A DNA stretch of 64,000 nucleotides from Bathymodiolus brooksi (taxonomy: Eukaryota > Mollusca > Bivalvia > Mytilida > Modiolidae): positions 48,688,646-48,752,645 of the forward strand of contig OY804582.1 of the NCBI GenBank assembly GCA_963680875.1, in the 5' to 3' direction. The notes under the pieces were generated by a model, which saw only the letters and a program-made list of their open reading frames with translations, did no database searches and was not told where the DNA came from. Below are positions 34,715-47,599 of this stretch, piece by piece. Position numbers and translations under genes: made by a program. Every line of letters begins with the position of its first letter. The first letter of the stretch is position 1.

Positions 34715-35110
34715 CTGTGATTAGACTGTCCACAGAAGACTACTTGAATCTGGACTCCGGGCTAGGGATCCGGTGGTTGGACCAATCCTTAAATAATGGC
34801 ATGTGACCGCGAGAGTAGTCTGGGCTCGCACACGCCGTTGTTGGAGGCTTCACACCTGGCAACACATCCTTTTTAATGATGAATCCCTATTTTCACTTCA
34901 CTTTAGCAATGAACGTGTGTACTGAAGGTGTGGGAAAATTTTACGGACCAGTGTGTGAACGCGTCTGACCGTTGTGGAGGCGAAAGTGGTATGGGCTGGA
35001 ATTTGTCATGATGTTCGCACTCAGCTCAAAATTGTTCAAGGAACATTGAATGCCGTAGCATACATATACGATAGTCTTGATCTTATTGTTCTGTCCTTTC
35101 TGCAACAGCA
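34715..35110 (+). pseudogene. Tc1/mariner-type transposase pseudogene (middle part)
   Basis: One plus-strand frame reads TVHRRLLESGLRARDPVVG, WARTRRCWRLHTWQHILFND, ESLFSLHFSNERVY, then VVWAGICHDVRTQLKIVQG, TLNAVAYIYDSLDLIV and LSFLQQ. This is the DDE catalytic core of an IS630/Tc1/mariner transposase. FNDES holds the first catalytic Asp; VVWAGI and the G.LNA.Y block follow in the usual spacing. Three in-frame stops (after ILK near 34,791, after ERVY at 34,923-34,925, and at 34,956-34,958) inactivate it. The N-terminal helix-turn-helix and the last part with the second and third acidic residues are missing. It breaks off at the junction with the RT fragment at 35,111. No terminal inverted repeats found. 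Confidence 0.88.
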
Positions 35111-35280
35111 CATGCATATGAAATATATATCTCTCAGATGATACGATATTCCAGAGCTTGCGGTTCCTATCAGGATTTCCTTGATAGAGGAATAATGCCA
35201 ACCAATACGCTATTAAACCAAGGGTTCATATTGGTGAAGTTGAAGTCATCACTTCGAAAATTTACGGTCGCCAACATGAG
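35111..35280 (+). pseudogene. Reverse transcriptase C-terminal fragment (YIDDVLSLN-type family)
   Basis: Plus frame reads YISQMIRYSRACGSYQDF, LDRGIMPTNTLLNQGFILVK and LKSSLRKFTVANM. It is the best preserved piece of the C-terminal block that follows the RT in this family, with no stop until the satellite junction at 35,281. It abuts a Tc1/mariner remnant on the left. From memory this family is common in bivalves. Its formal class (possibly Penelope-like) is not settled from this fragment. Confidence 0.75.
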
Positions 35281-35455
35281 CTAACATGTCTTACTGATAA
35301 CATTACTTACACCATGTTGTATATCATATCACTATGTCAAATATAATGATAAATGTACACACATGTCTAACTGATAACACTACTTCAACCATGTTGTATG
35401 TCAGATCACTATGTCAGATTTAATGATGCATGTACACACATGTTTTACTGATTCA
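35281..35455 (+). repeat. Satellite array A6 (isolated, about 2 units)
   Basis: Two 77-bp-type units (TTACTGATAACATTACTTAC, TGTATGTCAGATCACTATG), far from the main arrays. The array ends CATGTTTTACTGAT, where LINE 3' DNA starts. Confidence 0.85.
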
Positions 35456-36860
35456 AATATTTTATTAATTCAACTCAGGCACCAAGTGCAACATGAGCAA
35501 ACAAATATACATACATAAATACAAACATACATAAATATATGCAATAAACACATTATGAACTAAATTGAAAATAGAAAAAAACACAGGGGACAGAGATGAC
35601 ATTCATGAAAACAATCTGTTTAAACCCTTTTGAAAACGTGATAAATTTGTCAATAACTCGATATGACAAAGAGACAACATACCAGCAATTGTTTGTGCGT
35701 TACTGTTTCTCAAATTATAGTTCGGTATATATCTAACTGTAAGATTCACAATTTCAGGATGGGAACATATAAATAAATAGTGAAATTCATCACCAATTAA
35801 ATTTTCTTAACATTTTGTTCACTTTCTGTGATCTTTACTAATATAATACCAACGATCAGTTTCAATTGGTAATTTCATGTTACTAACTCTGAATTTAGTT
35901 ATACATTTTCGGTATTGTTGGTCAATGCGTAAAAGGTAGGGTTCTAAGCAAAAATCTTTTTTTTAAATGAAATAAAATTTACCTCTTGAAGAGATTGCAA
36001 TTTGGCTTCTTCAATTTTGAACAAATTGATCTACTAAGATCTGTTTTATATTAACTTTAATCGAGTTTACACTGACAGGCATCTGATTACTAAAATTAAA
36101 TCTTAGCCCAATGCTGTCAAACATATTTTCAACATGTCTTACAAGTAAAATTTGTGGTTTCCTTCATTATATAAATTAAACAATAGTCTGTATATTTTTG
36201 ATGATAACTTTTCAGTAGAAATTAATCTACTCCAAAAACAAAGCGTTCTAATTGTAATGCTTATGTCTAACGGATATCTTCCCAATTCACCGTACACTAA
36301 AACAATTAGAGTAGTAGCCCTAACATTTAGGATTCATTTAAAAAATTGAAGGTGTACTTTCTCAATGTTGTCATTTTTTCCAATACCCAATATTTCACAT
36401 CCATATAGTAACATCGGTGCTACCAATAAATCGAAAATCTTTAATTGAAGGTCAATTGGTAGTCGAAGGTTTCAAATGTTGTAATAGACATCATATAACG
36501 CCTTTTGGGATTCTTTTTTGCAAAGTTAACACTACCTGTATAATGAAATAAAACACCCAAATATTAATAAGCATCTGTGTAATCTAACTCAATTCCGTCT
36601 AATTTAAGCTTTACCTCAGGTCTGTATTTACGCTTCGAACAAATGACAACATTAGTTTTACTTGTATATCCAAATTTTACAGTAGTTACTAAACTCATCT
36701 AACATTGATTGCATTCCATCTAACGATTCAGGACATAATGGGGTATCGTCTGTATATAAAATTAGGAATATTTTCATATAAATATTTAGTTGTTCATAGA
36801 ACAGTGAATCTGCCATATCTAACGACGATACACCAGCAATTTCCAAATACGATTCTGAAT
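35456..36860 (-). pseudogene. LINE ORF2 pseudogene: RT C-terminal half to zinc-binding end
   Basis: The minus strand enters at MKIFLILYTDDTPLCPESL, where YTDD is the RT catalytic box (usually YADD) and both aspartates are kept. It continues with MQSMLDEFSNYCKIW, NVVICSKRKYRPE, YLGVLFHYTGS, LRLPIDLQLKIFDLL, MLLYGCEILGIG, YGELGRYPLDISI, VQNWRSQIAISSRGKFYF, LRIDQQYRKCITKFRVSN, LPIETDRWYYISKDH and LIGDEFHYLFICSHPE, then a stop at 35,603. Frameshifts and stops are scattered. About 150 bp of A-rich 3' flank follow to the satellite at 35,455. The endonuclease and the first half of the RT are absent (5' truncation). It is a different LINE family from that in the satellite blocks. Confidence 0.88.
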
Positions 36861-37329
36861 CAATTAGAAAATTAATAGTACTATATAAGTACTAATTTAT
36901 TTATAATGATAGCATAGAGGTTATCCTATTATGTGAAATCATTATTAATCGCGGAGTTCTTATTTTCGTGGATTTCGTGGATTTCGTGGTTCATGTAAAA
37001 CTTAAAAATCAAGATCCAACGAAATACAATTTTCACATTGACTGTCGCCTATAGTGCTTGAACATAATGGCGTATGAATTTGGAACCCTTCTGTCATTTA
37101 CGACTTTTGAACACATCTTACGTATCTTCAAACTTTTCTGACATACATATTTTAGATTATATTTAGGGTGATAGGGAATATATGCCTACCATTCCTACGT
37201 AATCAGTGATAATTTTTGTAGACCTAACTGTTTATTGTTACGTAGAAACACCATACTAAATATCGTCCTCCGTAAATATCATTTCTTTCCAATGATTTTT
37301 TTCAAGGACAATGAAATGAATTTAATCTG
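36861..37329. repeat. Dispersed repeat upstream of the RT pseudogene
   Basis: Close to 51,240-51,900 (TATATAAGTACTAAT, GTGAAATCATTATTAATC, TATTTTCGTGGATT). Contains a short internal repeat, GGATTTCGT. No gene. Confidence 0.6.
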
Positions 37330-38010
37330 GTCCTTTAATTTCAATTTCGCTATATAGATCATGTCATATCACTAAATAAGGTTGATGATTTTGTCAATTG
37401 CATCTATGCCATTGAGCTTGAGATAAAGCATTCCACAGATACATCGAAGTCTACTTCATACCATGACCTACACCTTGACATTGGCAATGAGAGCCCTTTA
37501 AGAACGGTATTCTACGACAAAAGAGACAACTTCAATTTGTCCATTGTAAACTTTTTATTTATATATTTGTATATGTTACAACATTACAACAACACCTCTA
37601 TGTGGAATACATATCTCTCAGTTGATCCAATATTCCTGAACCCGTGGTTCCCATTATGACCTACTTGATAGAGAGTTACTACTGGTGATGAAGTACTACT
37701 GAATCAATTGTTTCTAGTGGCGAAGATGAAGTCATCTCTTGGAAAGTTATACGGTCACAAACATGACCTGGTTAACCGTTACGGAATAGCTGTGTTACAA
37801 ATGACCACGAATATGTTATGTTTGTTGTCCATGCGAAGTACCTGAGTTCACTCTCAGCTTTAAGTAGGTGCCTCTTGTTTGCTCTTTTGTTTTCTGTGTA
37901 ATGTCATTGTATGTTCTTCTCCTCTTGTTCATTCCAATGTCTGTTCTTCTTCGATTTATGGAATTAAAGATATCCTTTTGGTATCTGCAAAATTTCCTAC
38001 GTTGATATTC
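37330..38010 (+). pseudogene. Reverse transcriptase pseudogene of the YIDDVLSLN-type family, copy A, with 3' tail
   Basis: Plus strand reads FQFRYIDHVISLNKVDDFVN (the YIDD box altered to YIDH, 37,351-37,362), YAIELEIKHSTDTSKSTSY, HDLHLDIGNE, FYDKRDNFNLSIVNF, then in other frames ISQLIQYS, LLNQLFLVAKMKSSLGKLYG and HKHDLVNRYGIAVLQM. The order is the RT catalytic strand, then the conserved C-terminal block. The 3' tail (37,860-38,000) includes TTGTTTTCTGTGTAATG and CTTCGATTTATGG. Frameshifts and stops make it non-functional. The parallel copy is at 51,940-52,690. Confidence 0.8.
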
Positions 38011-39479
38011 CTTCTTGTAATATGTGTTGAATAGTTTGTGAAGTATCCCCCTTTTTCATGCATTTCTCTGACCTCATATTATTGCTTTGACAGTTGATTA
38101 TTTTTATGAATCTGCAGTATATTCTTTGGTATTACCAGTATTGTGTACCAGTATTGTAGTACCAGTATCGCGGCCGGCTGCTTCATATTATCCTATTCTT
38201 TTGTTCTTGTGTATATGCACTTTAGTTTGTATCATTTTATACATACAAACGTGATTAGAATATTGTTAGATTAATGGGAATAGAACACATGCTGGATTCT
38301 TGGATAACTTCTGTCTAACAACCTTGCTACGGTGATTATAATACTAATCTATATAATTAAGATATATATATGACTCTTGACAATGTATGTTCAGAACTGA
38401 CGAGTACATCCACTTTTAAAGTATATTCTCGGAACAAAATTAACAAGTAACGAGTCGACCTCAAGTAATTATAAATAAGACAGAACATAGGTGATAATAT
38501 AGAAGATTTGAAATAACGAAATATAAGCGTGAATCGATGGGACGTATGCCAATACAAGTTTTTCGTTTTAATTGTGGTATTTGTTATCTATTTTGGCTTT
38601 GTAGCTATAGAAAATGTAAAACAATATAAAATAAAAACGCTTTTGCATATGGAAATGTATTAGGTAAAATAATACACTCTTACGGATCTCGTTTATTGTA
38701 TTTTTTTAGTCTACACTTATATTATATTCTCCATTACGTAATATACGGAATATTGATTTATAATATGTTCTTAATCTACGTCATTGTCGAATAACTGTCT
38801 GAGATGTATGAAGTATGAAAACGGACGTAATTAAATAAACGTTAGAGAAACCCGAAGGAAAAAAAATATTATCCTCAATAGAGTACACAAATGTGTCAGT
38901 CATTATTCTACTATGAATAGTATGAATATACACATTAACAGATAGCATGAACGTCTGGACAATCGGAAATGACACAACGCTGCTCTCTCAAATTCCTTAT
39001 ACCACCTTTTATGCAAAATCTGACGCATCCCCACTCCCATACTCCCGCAGAGGTTTCATTCTCAACTAACGTCGGATGTGTCCCAAAAGATATTGCCCCT
39101 ATTCTAGACAAAAGAAATCAATCTGCATATAACGAACCTGCCTATCACATGCAAGGTATCGCACACATAGTACCTAGCAGCATGGTAAACCTTTTTTGCA
39201 ACAATAACATGCTTACCATCGCAAAAAATGTATTCCACAAAAAAGCAACATTAGTCCTAATTCACAATTACCATCAATGAGCTTGACTTATAATGAGTAA
39301 ACATTTTCAGAGTCGACACTATCCTCCTATAATTTCCCTAGATATTCGCCGAGGTATCACACCGTCGCACCTATTGCATAATCTATAATACTACAACATC
39401 AATCCCACAGCAATAACAATGGATTAGTTCCTTCATTCAGAACAGAAAAACGAGCGTTAGACTCTGATGTGCTGTTTGC
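38011..39479. repeat. Diverged repeat shared with copy C, no gene
   Basis: 38,320-38,780 and 38,860-39,470 match 52,900-53,370 and 53,490-54,050. The 103-residue plus ORF at 38,969-39,280 is not kept open in the second copy and shows no domain. Confidence 0.55.
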
Positions 39480-39650
39480 ACACTAGTCCGAGGACCCCCT
39501 GATGTATCTCAATTGCAAAATACCTTTTCTGACCTATATCAATGACATACCAAGAACAGCAACTTCATCCGAGACAAATGTGTTTGCCTGCTATTTCGAT
39601 CCATCATAACCAGGCTGAGAGCAACATGCCCACAAAGATCTAGCATCACC
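39480..39650 (+). pseudogene. RT fragment of a CR1/jockey-like LINE, copy A
   Basis: Plus strand from 39,526 reads FLTYINDIPRTATSSETNVF, then after a frameshift CLLFRSIITRLRA. It corresponds to the LxFINDLP ... LFADDxLLYR stretch around the RT catalytic box of CR1/jockey-type LINEs, with the DD region lost. The second copy at 54,040-54,225 is in one frame. Confidence 0.7.
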
Positions 39651-42600
39651 TGATTTCGACCGTTAGATAAGGAGATTTAAACATATATGAGAATGAAATG
39701 TAAATGTGGAAGTAACGTAAAAATAAAATTATAATATCACGTATGCATTGGCTTGGAGAACAATGCCGTATTGTCAGACATGGATAGCATGTCTAAGTCA
39801 TTTCATGTATTTTACAGGACCATGGCGCATACAAGCATTAACAATGTTCGTCTTGTTCCTTTGCATATTCATTTTCGCGGGAAACATACTAAATATAATA
39901 ATCTAACGACTACGAAACGCCGGTGACATTGTCAGGTTGTTAATGATTTACCTTATGCTTGTTAGCATTTCATTTGCGTGTTAAAAGCAAAATTCAGCGC
40001 ATTTTAATTCTTGAATTAGACAGCGCCACATGATTTGTGTGCGATCATCGCCACATCATTATGCATACATTAGAATCATTGTACAAAGTGTATTACCGTG
40101 TAGTACTGTCAGACACATTAGAATGTGTTGGGATTTTAATATGGATTGGCAGGATATACGACAATTGTATCCATCGCTACTGCTCCAAACAAGTATGGCT
40201 GCTAAGAATTATTTCTGAGATAGATAAGGGAAATTGATATGTCTATTTACTACAATTAAGATTTGACTCAATTATTGTGAAAGTCATCCTTACCCAATAG
40301 GTTGTACTTTATGCAATTTATTGATAAAATAAGAACGCCTAAATACCTTTTGCATGATGTTTTAGAATAAACATATGATCACCCATTATCTCAACATTTC
40401 CAATTTTACAATGTAGAATGTGCATTTGAAAACCTATGCCGTAAATATGTATTCAATAATAGAAGAAAACAAACACTAAGGTTTATCTGGAGGGTAATTT
40501 CCAGACCGATTAAAGTAACGCAAATTCTGCAATCCCGCTATCGAGATTGATTCCTCATGGACATAGCTCATTCTCAAATACACGTCCAACACGACAGCTC
40601 ACACAAGTTGGTCTATTAGAAAACTTGGACCTTACATGTAAAGTAATAAAGACTGAGAGATTGTACAGTTGTATTTACGTTTACATTGTAGATTTCGATT
40701 TATTTTTACATTCTTGATTGGAATATACATAGTGCATGTTATTCTTTGATGTTTTAAAAAAGGTCAGACACATTTTTGTGAAATGAATAGTGTTCTCAGA
40801 GATTTCGATAAAAACGATTTCACACATAAAATAGTATTCGCCAAACACTGACTGTGTACAAAACAAAGTCATGCTTTGTCAACAAATTTCAATGAAATTA
40901 TCAAAACTGTCATCTAAAACAGCCGTGATCCTTTTCATTTATTAAAAACGAAACGTTTGTTTCTTAGTTTTATAACTTCCACGGCCAATTCAAACGCTCA
41001 CCAATTACTCAATTACGTTAAACAGCAATCGCTCACTTATTCGATCTATTGTATCGAGGGCATACTTGTTAAAACCTTACTTCTTTGATCATGATCAGCG
41101 GACTATCTTTTGATATCCTGTTGTTTTGCTATAATACACACTACGCGTCAGTCCAATGAACAGGACGTAAACATGTATTATGTGATTCAAATGTCTTTGA
41201 TGTGAAAGAACCATTGCAGCTTGGATATAGTCGGGTTTTTTTCTGGATCTTCAATTAAATTATCATGTGGTATTCAATTAAATATGATATGGAAATGTAG
41301 ATACATAAGTTTTATCTAAATCAAAAGATTGGCAAGCCAATATATGCAGATGTATTTCAAAGCAAGATATCCAAAGATCCAAATGAGGATAGACAAAATT
41401 AGATAAGTTTACTTATACCTGAGAGAGACTATCCTTAGTTGGAATAATAATTACATATATGTTAATTTAAGGTACGGTACACTGCATATTTTTCTGTATG
41501 ATAACGCCATTACTTCGATGTAAGGCGATTGATTACCAAAACGAAAGAACTAATCCATAAAAGTCAGAGTTTGTAGCAGATTTTTAGCACCGATATCAAT
41601 ATGTTCGTTGTATTTTAGACGAAAATAGTGTTGCTCATGATAAAAAATCATTCATGATATGGCCTCCTTGTATTATTATCTGAGGGGAAGGTTGTATGAG
41701 AACTGCTTCTTATTACGAAATCCATTAACCTTAACGTTGACAGTAGGATTTTTAACTATAGACAAATACCCGTGCTGTATATTTGGCGGAGTCCGTGTTG
41801 CTCATCTGATAAGTCATTTGTGTTGCGCATCCTCGTTCTTTTTATTGTGCTAAATGTTACCTGTTTATCTGCGTTGTAAATTTTTGGTTGCCCATTCCGT
41901 TTTTTCTAACATTTATTTACTCATAGTGTCCAGATTGGTTGCATTTTTGTGTTAGCAACTTAAAATAGTAGACTACTAACAAATTGTAAAATAAATTAGT
42001 ACTCAAAATGTGTCAAAGTCAATGTCGGTAGATGCATTTTTGTCTGGTAAATGAATATATAAAGGGGTAAAATTAGCGTATTGTTTTAATACTTTCATGT
42101 AAAAAAACATATAAAACGAGTAAGAATGATATCGATGATTTTTCCGACAATGCGCATGTGCAAAGTACAGTACATTATATCAGGAATGATATATAGTCAA
42201 TGACAGACATCGAATTGGAATGCTTTTATTATCTTCCGGTCCATCTTGGCATACAATTGTAATGATAATAATGTCTTCTTTGTATTGTGTGTTCACAACT
42301 CCGATATATATCAAATACACTGTTATTTACAAAAGAATAAACACGTCTGTTACAATTTTAAAAGCTTACGAAAATGATTTTTTTCAATTAATCGCTGGAA
42401 TATGCATACATACACACACAACTGGTGTAAATCGTAGCATACACATATCGTACTACACCTTAATGACTTGTCGATAATAGAAATCCCCTGGATTACATAG
42501 GAGACTTCCACTTATGTCATACTGATTATCTATCAGTATATAATGTAGATAATAGAAATCCCTAGGATTACCTAGAAGCCGTCCACCTATGTCATACTCT

Positions 42601-43499
42601 TCTCTATCAGTATATAATATAGATAACGTTCATATATCACATTGTTGTATTCTATCAATGATGAACCACAGCTATTAGAGGTGTCCATTCATTCCATAAG
42701 TTATAATATTTGTTAATAGTTTGGGTAAGCATTGAATATATTTAATGGAACGATTCAATCAACACAAGCAATTAACAGATACATGAAATAACACCATCTA
42801 TATCAAATTTAGAACGTACGATGCGTTTCTGGAATAACCTTCATCGGAGTTCGGTAATTTTGTTATTACCCTTATTCATCCGGAACGCTCAAAATCGAAA
42901 GATTAGAAAGCGAAATAAATTAAACTCTTTGGAGCAATACAACCAAAGAGTCTAAGCAGGATAGCCAAAATCAGCCATGGTCACCTATGCCTGAAGCAGG
43001 TGAACCTTAGTATAAAAAAGGTTTTTAAGCATCAAAGGGACAACCAGAAGCTATACAACTATGCGATCAGACATTATTTGTTTATGCAAACATTGTGTTT
43101 TAACATATACAGGCTGTATCTGATGTATATTGTTAATCTTATTCCATATGACCATTTCCCTAGCATTGCATTTCTCTCGCTTCTAGCAACCAAGCGAGGT
43201 ATTAGATAACTCTGTAACCTATAGCATATCTCTGAATTATGATGGTCCATGAAACCTATTGTCTTGATATTATTTCAGCAAGGCGTTTAATTTAATCTTT
43301 AAAACATTAAGCAATTATTATTCAAACTAGTAAACCTGGAATGTGTATTAGAGAGCGATATAATCAATATTTCGGTGATAACATATGTGAACTAAGAGTA
43401 GGTGATGTGGCACTCTAATTTGATATATCACATGAAAACCAAACAAATGACTCCAGCAAAATAATTACGAAAATATGAACTCTTCCGGTACACATGATA
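39651..43499. other. Intergenic, dispersed repeat remnants, no gene
   Basis: 40,580-40,970 resembles 13,540-13,930. 41,450-42,200 contains diverged module N-like and 28.9-29.2-kb-like DNA. 42,473-42,615 is a tandem duplication of about 73 bp (GATAATAGAAATCCC ... CTATCAGTATATAAT twice). 42,846-42,873 is a terminal piece of the MITE-like repeat. ORFs here (up to 85 residues) show no domain. Confidence 0.5.
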
Positions 43500-46040
43500 T
43501 TTGTATGGCCAAATTTAAGTTTTCTGCTTAATGTTTTATAGATTAGCGGCTTCTAATTACCTATTTGGTATCTGCAAACTTGTCACATATAAATTGTGTA
43601 CAAGATGGTAGCTAAGAATGTTAAATGCTAAGAAACCTGAACAGTGAATTAAGTCTCGTGTTTAAAAAATGTAAAGTGTAAAAACGGTGGTGTACAAAGA
43701 AGGTTATGCAACTGTAAGTGTATGATGCATCACGCCATCAAAACGGAAGCTTTGGTCTAGAAAAATAGGTTAACCACAACAAGTTTTATCGAAGTGCCGG
43801 TACCAACCAATGCAAGTGAATGGTCATGTATATATGTGTAAGGGATGTATATTTTGGTCTGTTTCTTCGATTTACGATTAGATTGTGGTGCTGTTTTAAT
43901 TGAATGTTCTTTTTTTTCTTTCCATTTTCACTAGTATACGTTTTAATTAAACATTTCACCTATTTGACTACTGATAAATTTCTTTCAATTAATGTCAAAC
44001 AATAACACATCTAGCAGTCATATAAATAGAAATGTGTTCCAGTCTCTTGCCTTTGCTTGTACCTGATTAGCTTAATCATATTTTGTTCAACATTTTCGAA
44101 AACATGTGAACCCCGTGTACCTCGAACAGGCTCAAAATAACACATGTTTGCTAATCGTAAAATGCAGACTAAGTGAGGCTTCATACTTGCCTTGTGTTGT
44201 GACCCGTGCTGATGGAGGTCGGGTTCCTGTTGACTATTGCCCTTACTTCATCTAGACGGGAAATCAAATGAACTATGTTCGATCAATCAGCTGATTCCTA
44301 TTCAAAAATACACTAAATCTGAAAAATCATCAAATAAATTAAGGTTCATCTTCCTCATGCATTGATATACAGTCAAGCATAACTATAAAAGTCACTGAAG
44401 GGAATCTGGGATTGTGGGATTCGTGTTACTCTATCTTTAGCTTTATGTGTATCTTTTGTAGATCATTGCCTGTCCTCTTGTCCTCTTTGTGTTGTCTGTC
44501 CTTCTTCGATGATTTTCGAATTAGGATTACCCTTTGGTATTTTCAACCTCTTCTTACTATTAATATTCAAGAGGAATTTACAGCTACATTTACAGATATT
44601 GCTTTGTATATACATGTCCTAGACAGAAACGCGATATAAAACATATATCTCACTTTGAAATGTTTAAAGAGAGATGTTTTTTACGTGAATGAAAATAAAC
44701 AACGTTACAATAAGAAAATATTATACTACATTACTATCTAAGGATTGTATGAGTTTGATATTACAAGTTAAATACTTTCATGTAGCATGTACTTCTTGAG
44801 ATAAATTGAAATGAAATATACAGGCGCTATATAATACGTTCAGGAGTTGTAGGAATTCCACTCTAAAGAAACGGATATCATATAGATGTACTGATTTAAA
44901 TTGATATATATATATATATTTTCGTCTTATTATTAGATGTTCAATAACTTTCCCGTACAAAAAGTACATGTGACTGACTCTCCCGTCGTAAAAGTATATG
45001 CTGATGAGTTATCGTCTGCTCGAATTTCGCAGCATACATTGTGTGCGACATTGTCCGCGGACGTAAATATAAATTACCGTCTTCTAAGTATACTACCTTA
45101 GTTGCACTGTTAGACACATCGAAATCGAAATTTTTCATGGAAGCCAGAATGTGTGTTGAGTGTGAACATAGATTGACAGGATATTAGTAAATGTTATCCC
45201 TCGCTACAGCTCGGGATTAAATACTAATATCCCATGTTAAAACTCAAAACACATTATGGTTTCCATGATTTGTTTCTCAAATAAATAATAATTGATAATA
45301 AGATCAATTTCAACATGATATACCACATAATTAAAGGTATTCGAAAACAAGTTTAAATCAATGTTAAGCTTTATATAGCAATGCATTTCATGGGATTGAT
45401 GGCTGAAGTAGAAGGAATAAGGATGTGCTGCTGTAGGTTGTTAGCTTATGAAGTACATTATTACAGATTATTTCTGTCCTCGTTAGACTGTTGTATGTTT
45501 TAATATGTTTGCATAAATAATCAGTGATAATTGTTGTAGGCCTTCCTGTGAACTGCCACATTGAATTATCGTACTAAATATCATCCTCCGGCAATATAAT
45601 ATGCTTACAATCAGATTGTTATGATGTCCATCATGTCCATTATTCACATCAGTTTGAGTTCAAAAATGAACTTCTCGACATAAATTATAATAATCTAACC
45701 CGATCCTATAATTTCACGTTCCACTAATCAATTCTAAGTTTGATGATTTTGTTGGTAGCATCTATCCAATTGCGTTTTAAGTAAAGGCTGCCACATATAT
45801 AGTTAGATATCACACTATGTAAAGAGTGTCCTCTATGAGCTGTGTCTTCGCGTGTAAAGTGTATTGTGACTTCTTTTTTATTAACACTCTTGACGACAGG
45901 ACATGCAGTGTAAAAAGATTATTGCTTGATTGGGGAATATATTTTTAATTTTTACTCATCACAACTTATTATATAATAAATTTAGCATACATACATTCCA
46001 TTTTCTCTAGATAAAGCTATTGCATTTCATAACAATAGGT
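43500..46040. repeat. Partial, diverged third copy (B) of the segmental repeat
   Basis: 44,330-44,420 resembles 49,070-49,140; 44,410-44,560 is a retroelement 3' tail; 45,510-45,620 resembles 51,800-51,900; 45,700-45,800 retains NSKFDDFVGSIYPIAF, the residues after the RT catalytic box of the same family. An (AT)n tract lies near 44,903-44,920. No intact gene. Confidence 0.55.
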
Positions 46041-46470
46041 GTATGTTGTTTGTGTGTTCATCAATATGGACCACATGTTTGGCAATTAATTGCATTCAAT
46101 GAAAGAGTATTAACACAAATCTTTAAAAGGGTTTTAGCATAAAACCAAACATGTTGAACTAAGTTACAAGGCAAATTTATGTGCAATAGTTTAAGTTGAA
46201 AGTTGTGTAATTTTTTATCTTTAGTTATACATAAGACATTGAATAAATGCCATGCCAATCTTCTACAGAAGTTTCTGAATCGTTTTCACATTTTTATGGC
46301 ACATACTAGGCTCTTTTAGAATTCTCTGAATAAATAATTTGTAAAATTGCATATTAGGTCATGGATCATAGTTTCAAACATAATAATATGCTTCCAATTA
46401 GTTGGAATTGCACTAATAATGCCATTCATGTATTTAGTTGATATACTGTTAGGATAATATCTTTTTGCTG
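46041..46470 (-). pseudogene. LINE ORF2 fragment related to the satellite-associated LINE
   Basis: The minus strand reads KYMNGIISAIPTNWKHIIM, then SETSVEDWHGIYSMS. The first is equivalent to YGISSALSNNWSQIVM in the copies at 3.5 and 62.6 kb and is closer to the general LINE form (AIP..W). It is a lone, older fragment without satellite beside it. Confidence 0.65.
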
Positions 46471-47599
46471 TTGCTTTTGTCTGTTTTTATTGATATACTT
46501 TTAGGACAAGATTTGCTTCCCTCTTGCCTTTGTCTGTTTTGGTTCATCTATTTTATATCAATTGTCTTTTGCTCTTGTCTGTATATACTAAATTAACATT
46601 AGTTTAATTTGAATAAAAGAGTTGAATATCATTTATTATATTATGTGCCTACACACATACAACTTATGTAAAGCATAGCATACACAGATCGTGTTACATC
46701 TTACTATATTGTAGATAATAGAATTCCCTAGGAATACCTAGAAGCCATCCACTTATAACGTATTCTCTATTCTCCAATAAAGCTAACAAAGTTTAATAAA
46801 CTTTCTGTGTCAGATACTCAATTTATCTGATAACCCCTTTGGTGTTTTCAAACTCTTCTTATCTAAATAAATATGTCGACAATCTCATCATACCAGATTG
46901 TCCAAAACTTCCTGTTTAACAACGATTAATAATATATAGAATAAGATAGAATTATTTTAGCCGTTCATCCCACCATGTACGACCGATCATTCTACCATGT
47001 ACGATAGCACGCCGGGTTTTATTTAAAAAAAGTGTTATGCAATAAACTTATATATGTGTATCTTATCCCTCTTCATTCATTTAAATCATTATAATAAAAC
47101 ATTAAAAGAAAATTCATATATCCCGTACCAACGACCAAGGCACGCTCAGGACAAACCATATATTGTTACACTGGGAACTTGCGTTCTCACGGCACATACT
47201 ATTTAGGCAGACCGCCACTGGGACGCAGTGTGAAGACCATACTGACTTTGAATATGCTGAATTTTCTTTAAAAAACGTATATACAAAGCCAATTTGTATA
47301 AAATACTCTTATAAATAAATCATATTAATAGCACACATCACGAATTCAATCTTAAACACAAATTTAATATGAAAATGTTGACTTGTCGCACGAACAGGTG
47401 GCTAGAGAATGACTCAAACACACCTTAACAAATATCACGATCTAAATATAACTAATGCTCATTAGTTGAAAACGATCACGTAGTTTTTACATTGAAAACA
47501 ACAATCTACTATTTTCCCGATATTACTATTTGGTATCTTCAAACTCTTCTAACGACGAACAAATACCACCGGTATGCTCTACATTAATATATAAGTTAA
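46471..47599. other. Intergenic, no gene
   Basis: 46,650-46,760 resembles 42,410-42,580 (CCTAGAAGCCATCCACTTAT). A doubled GATATACT(G/T)TTAGGA motif lies near 46,440-46,510. Nothing else recognised. Confidence 0.4.

Larger units (their letters stand above)
30800..39650. repeat. Diverged segmental repeat, copy A
   Basis: Colinear with 47,600-54,225 in many blocks: 30,820-31,010 with 47,610-47,770; 31,610-31,840 with 48,100-48,300; 32,160-32,410 with 48,900-49,160; 32,420-33,100 with 50,180-51,020; 36,870-38,000 with 51,240-52,700; 38,320-39,640 with 52,900-54,225. The stretch 33,300-36,860 has no counterpart in copy C and holds later insertions. Confidence 0.75.

Noticed and set aside
38969..39280. 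103-residue plus ORF
   Set aside because: Not maintained in the second copy at 53,570-53,870; composition looks like chance.
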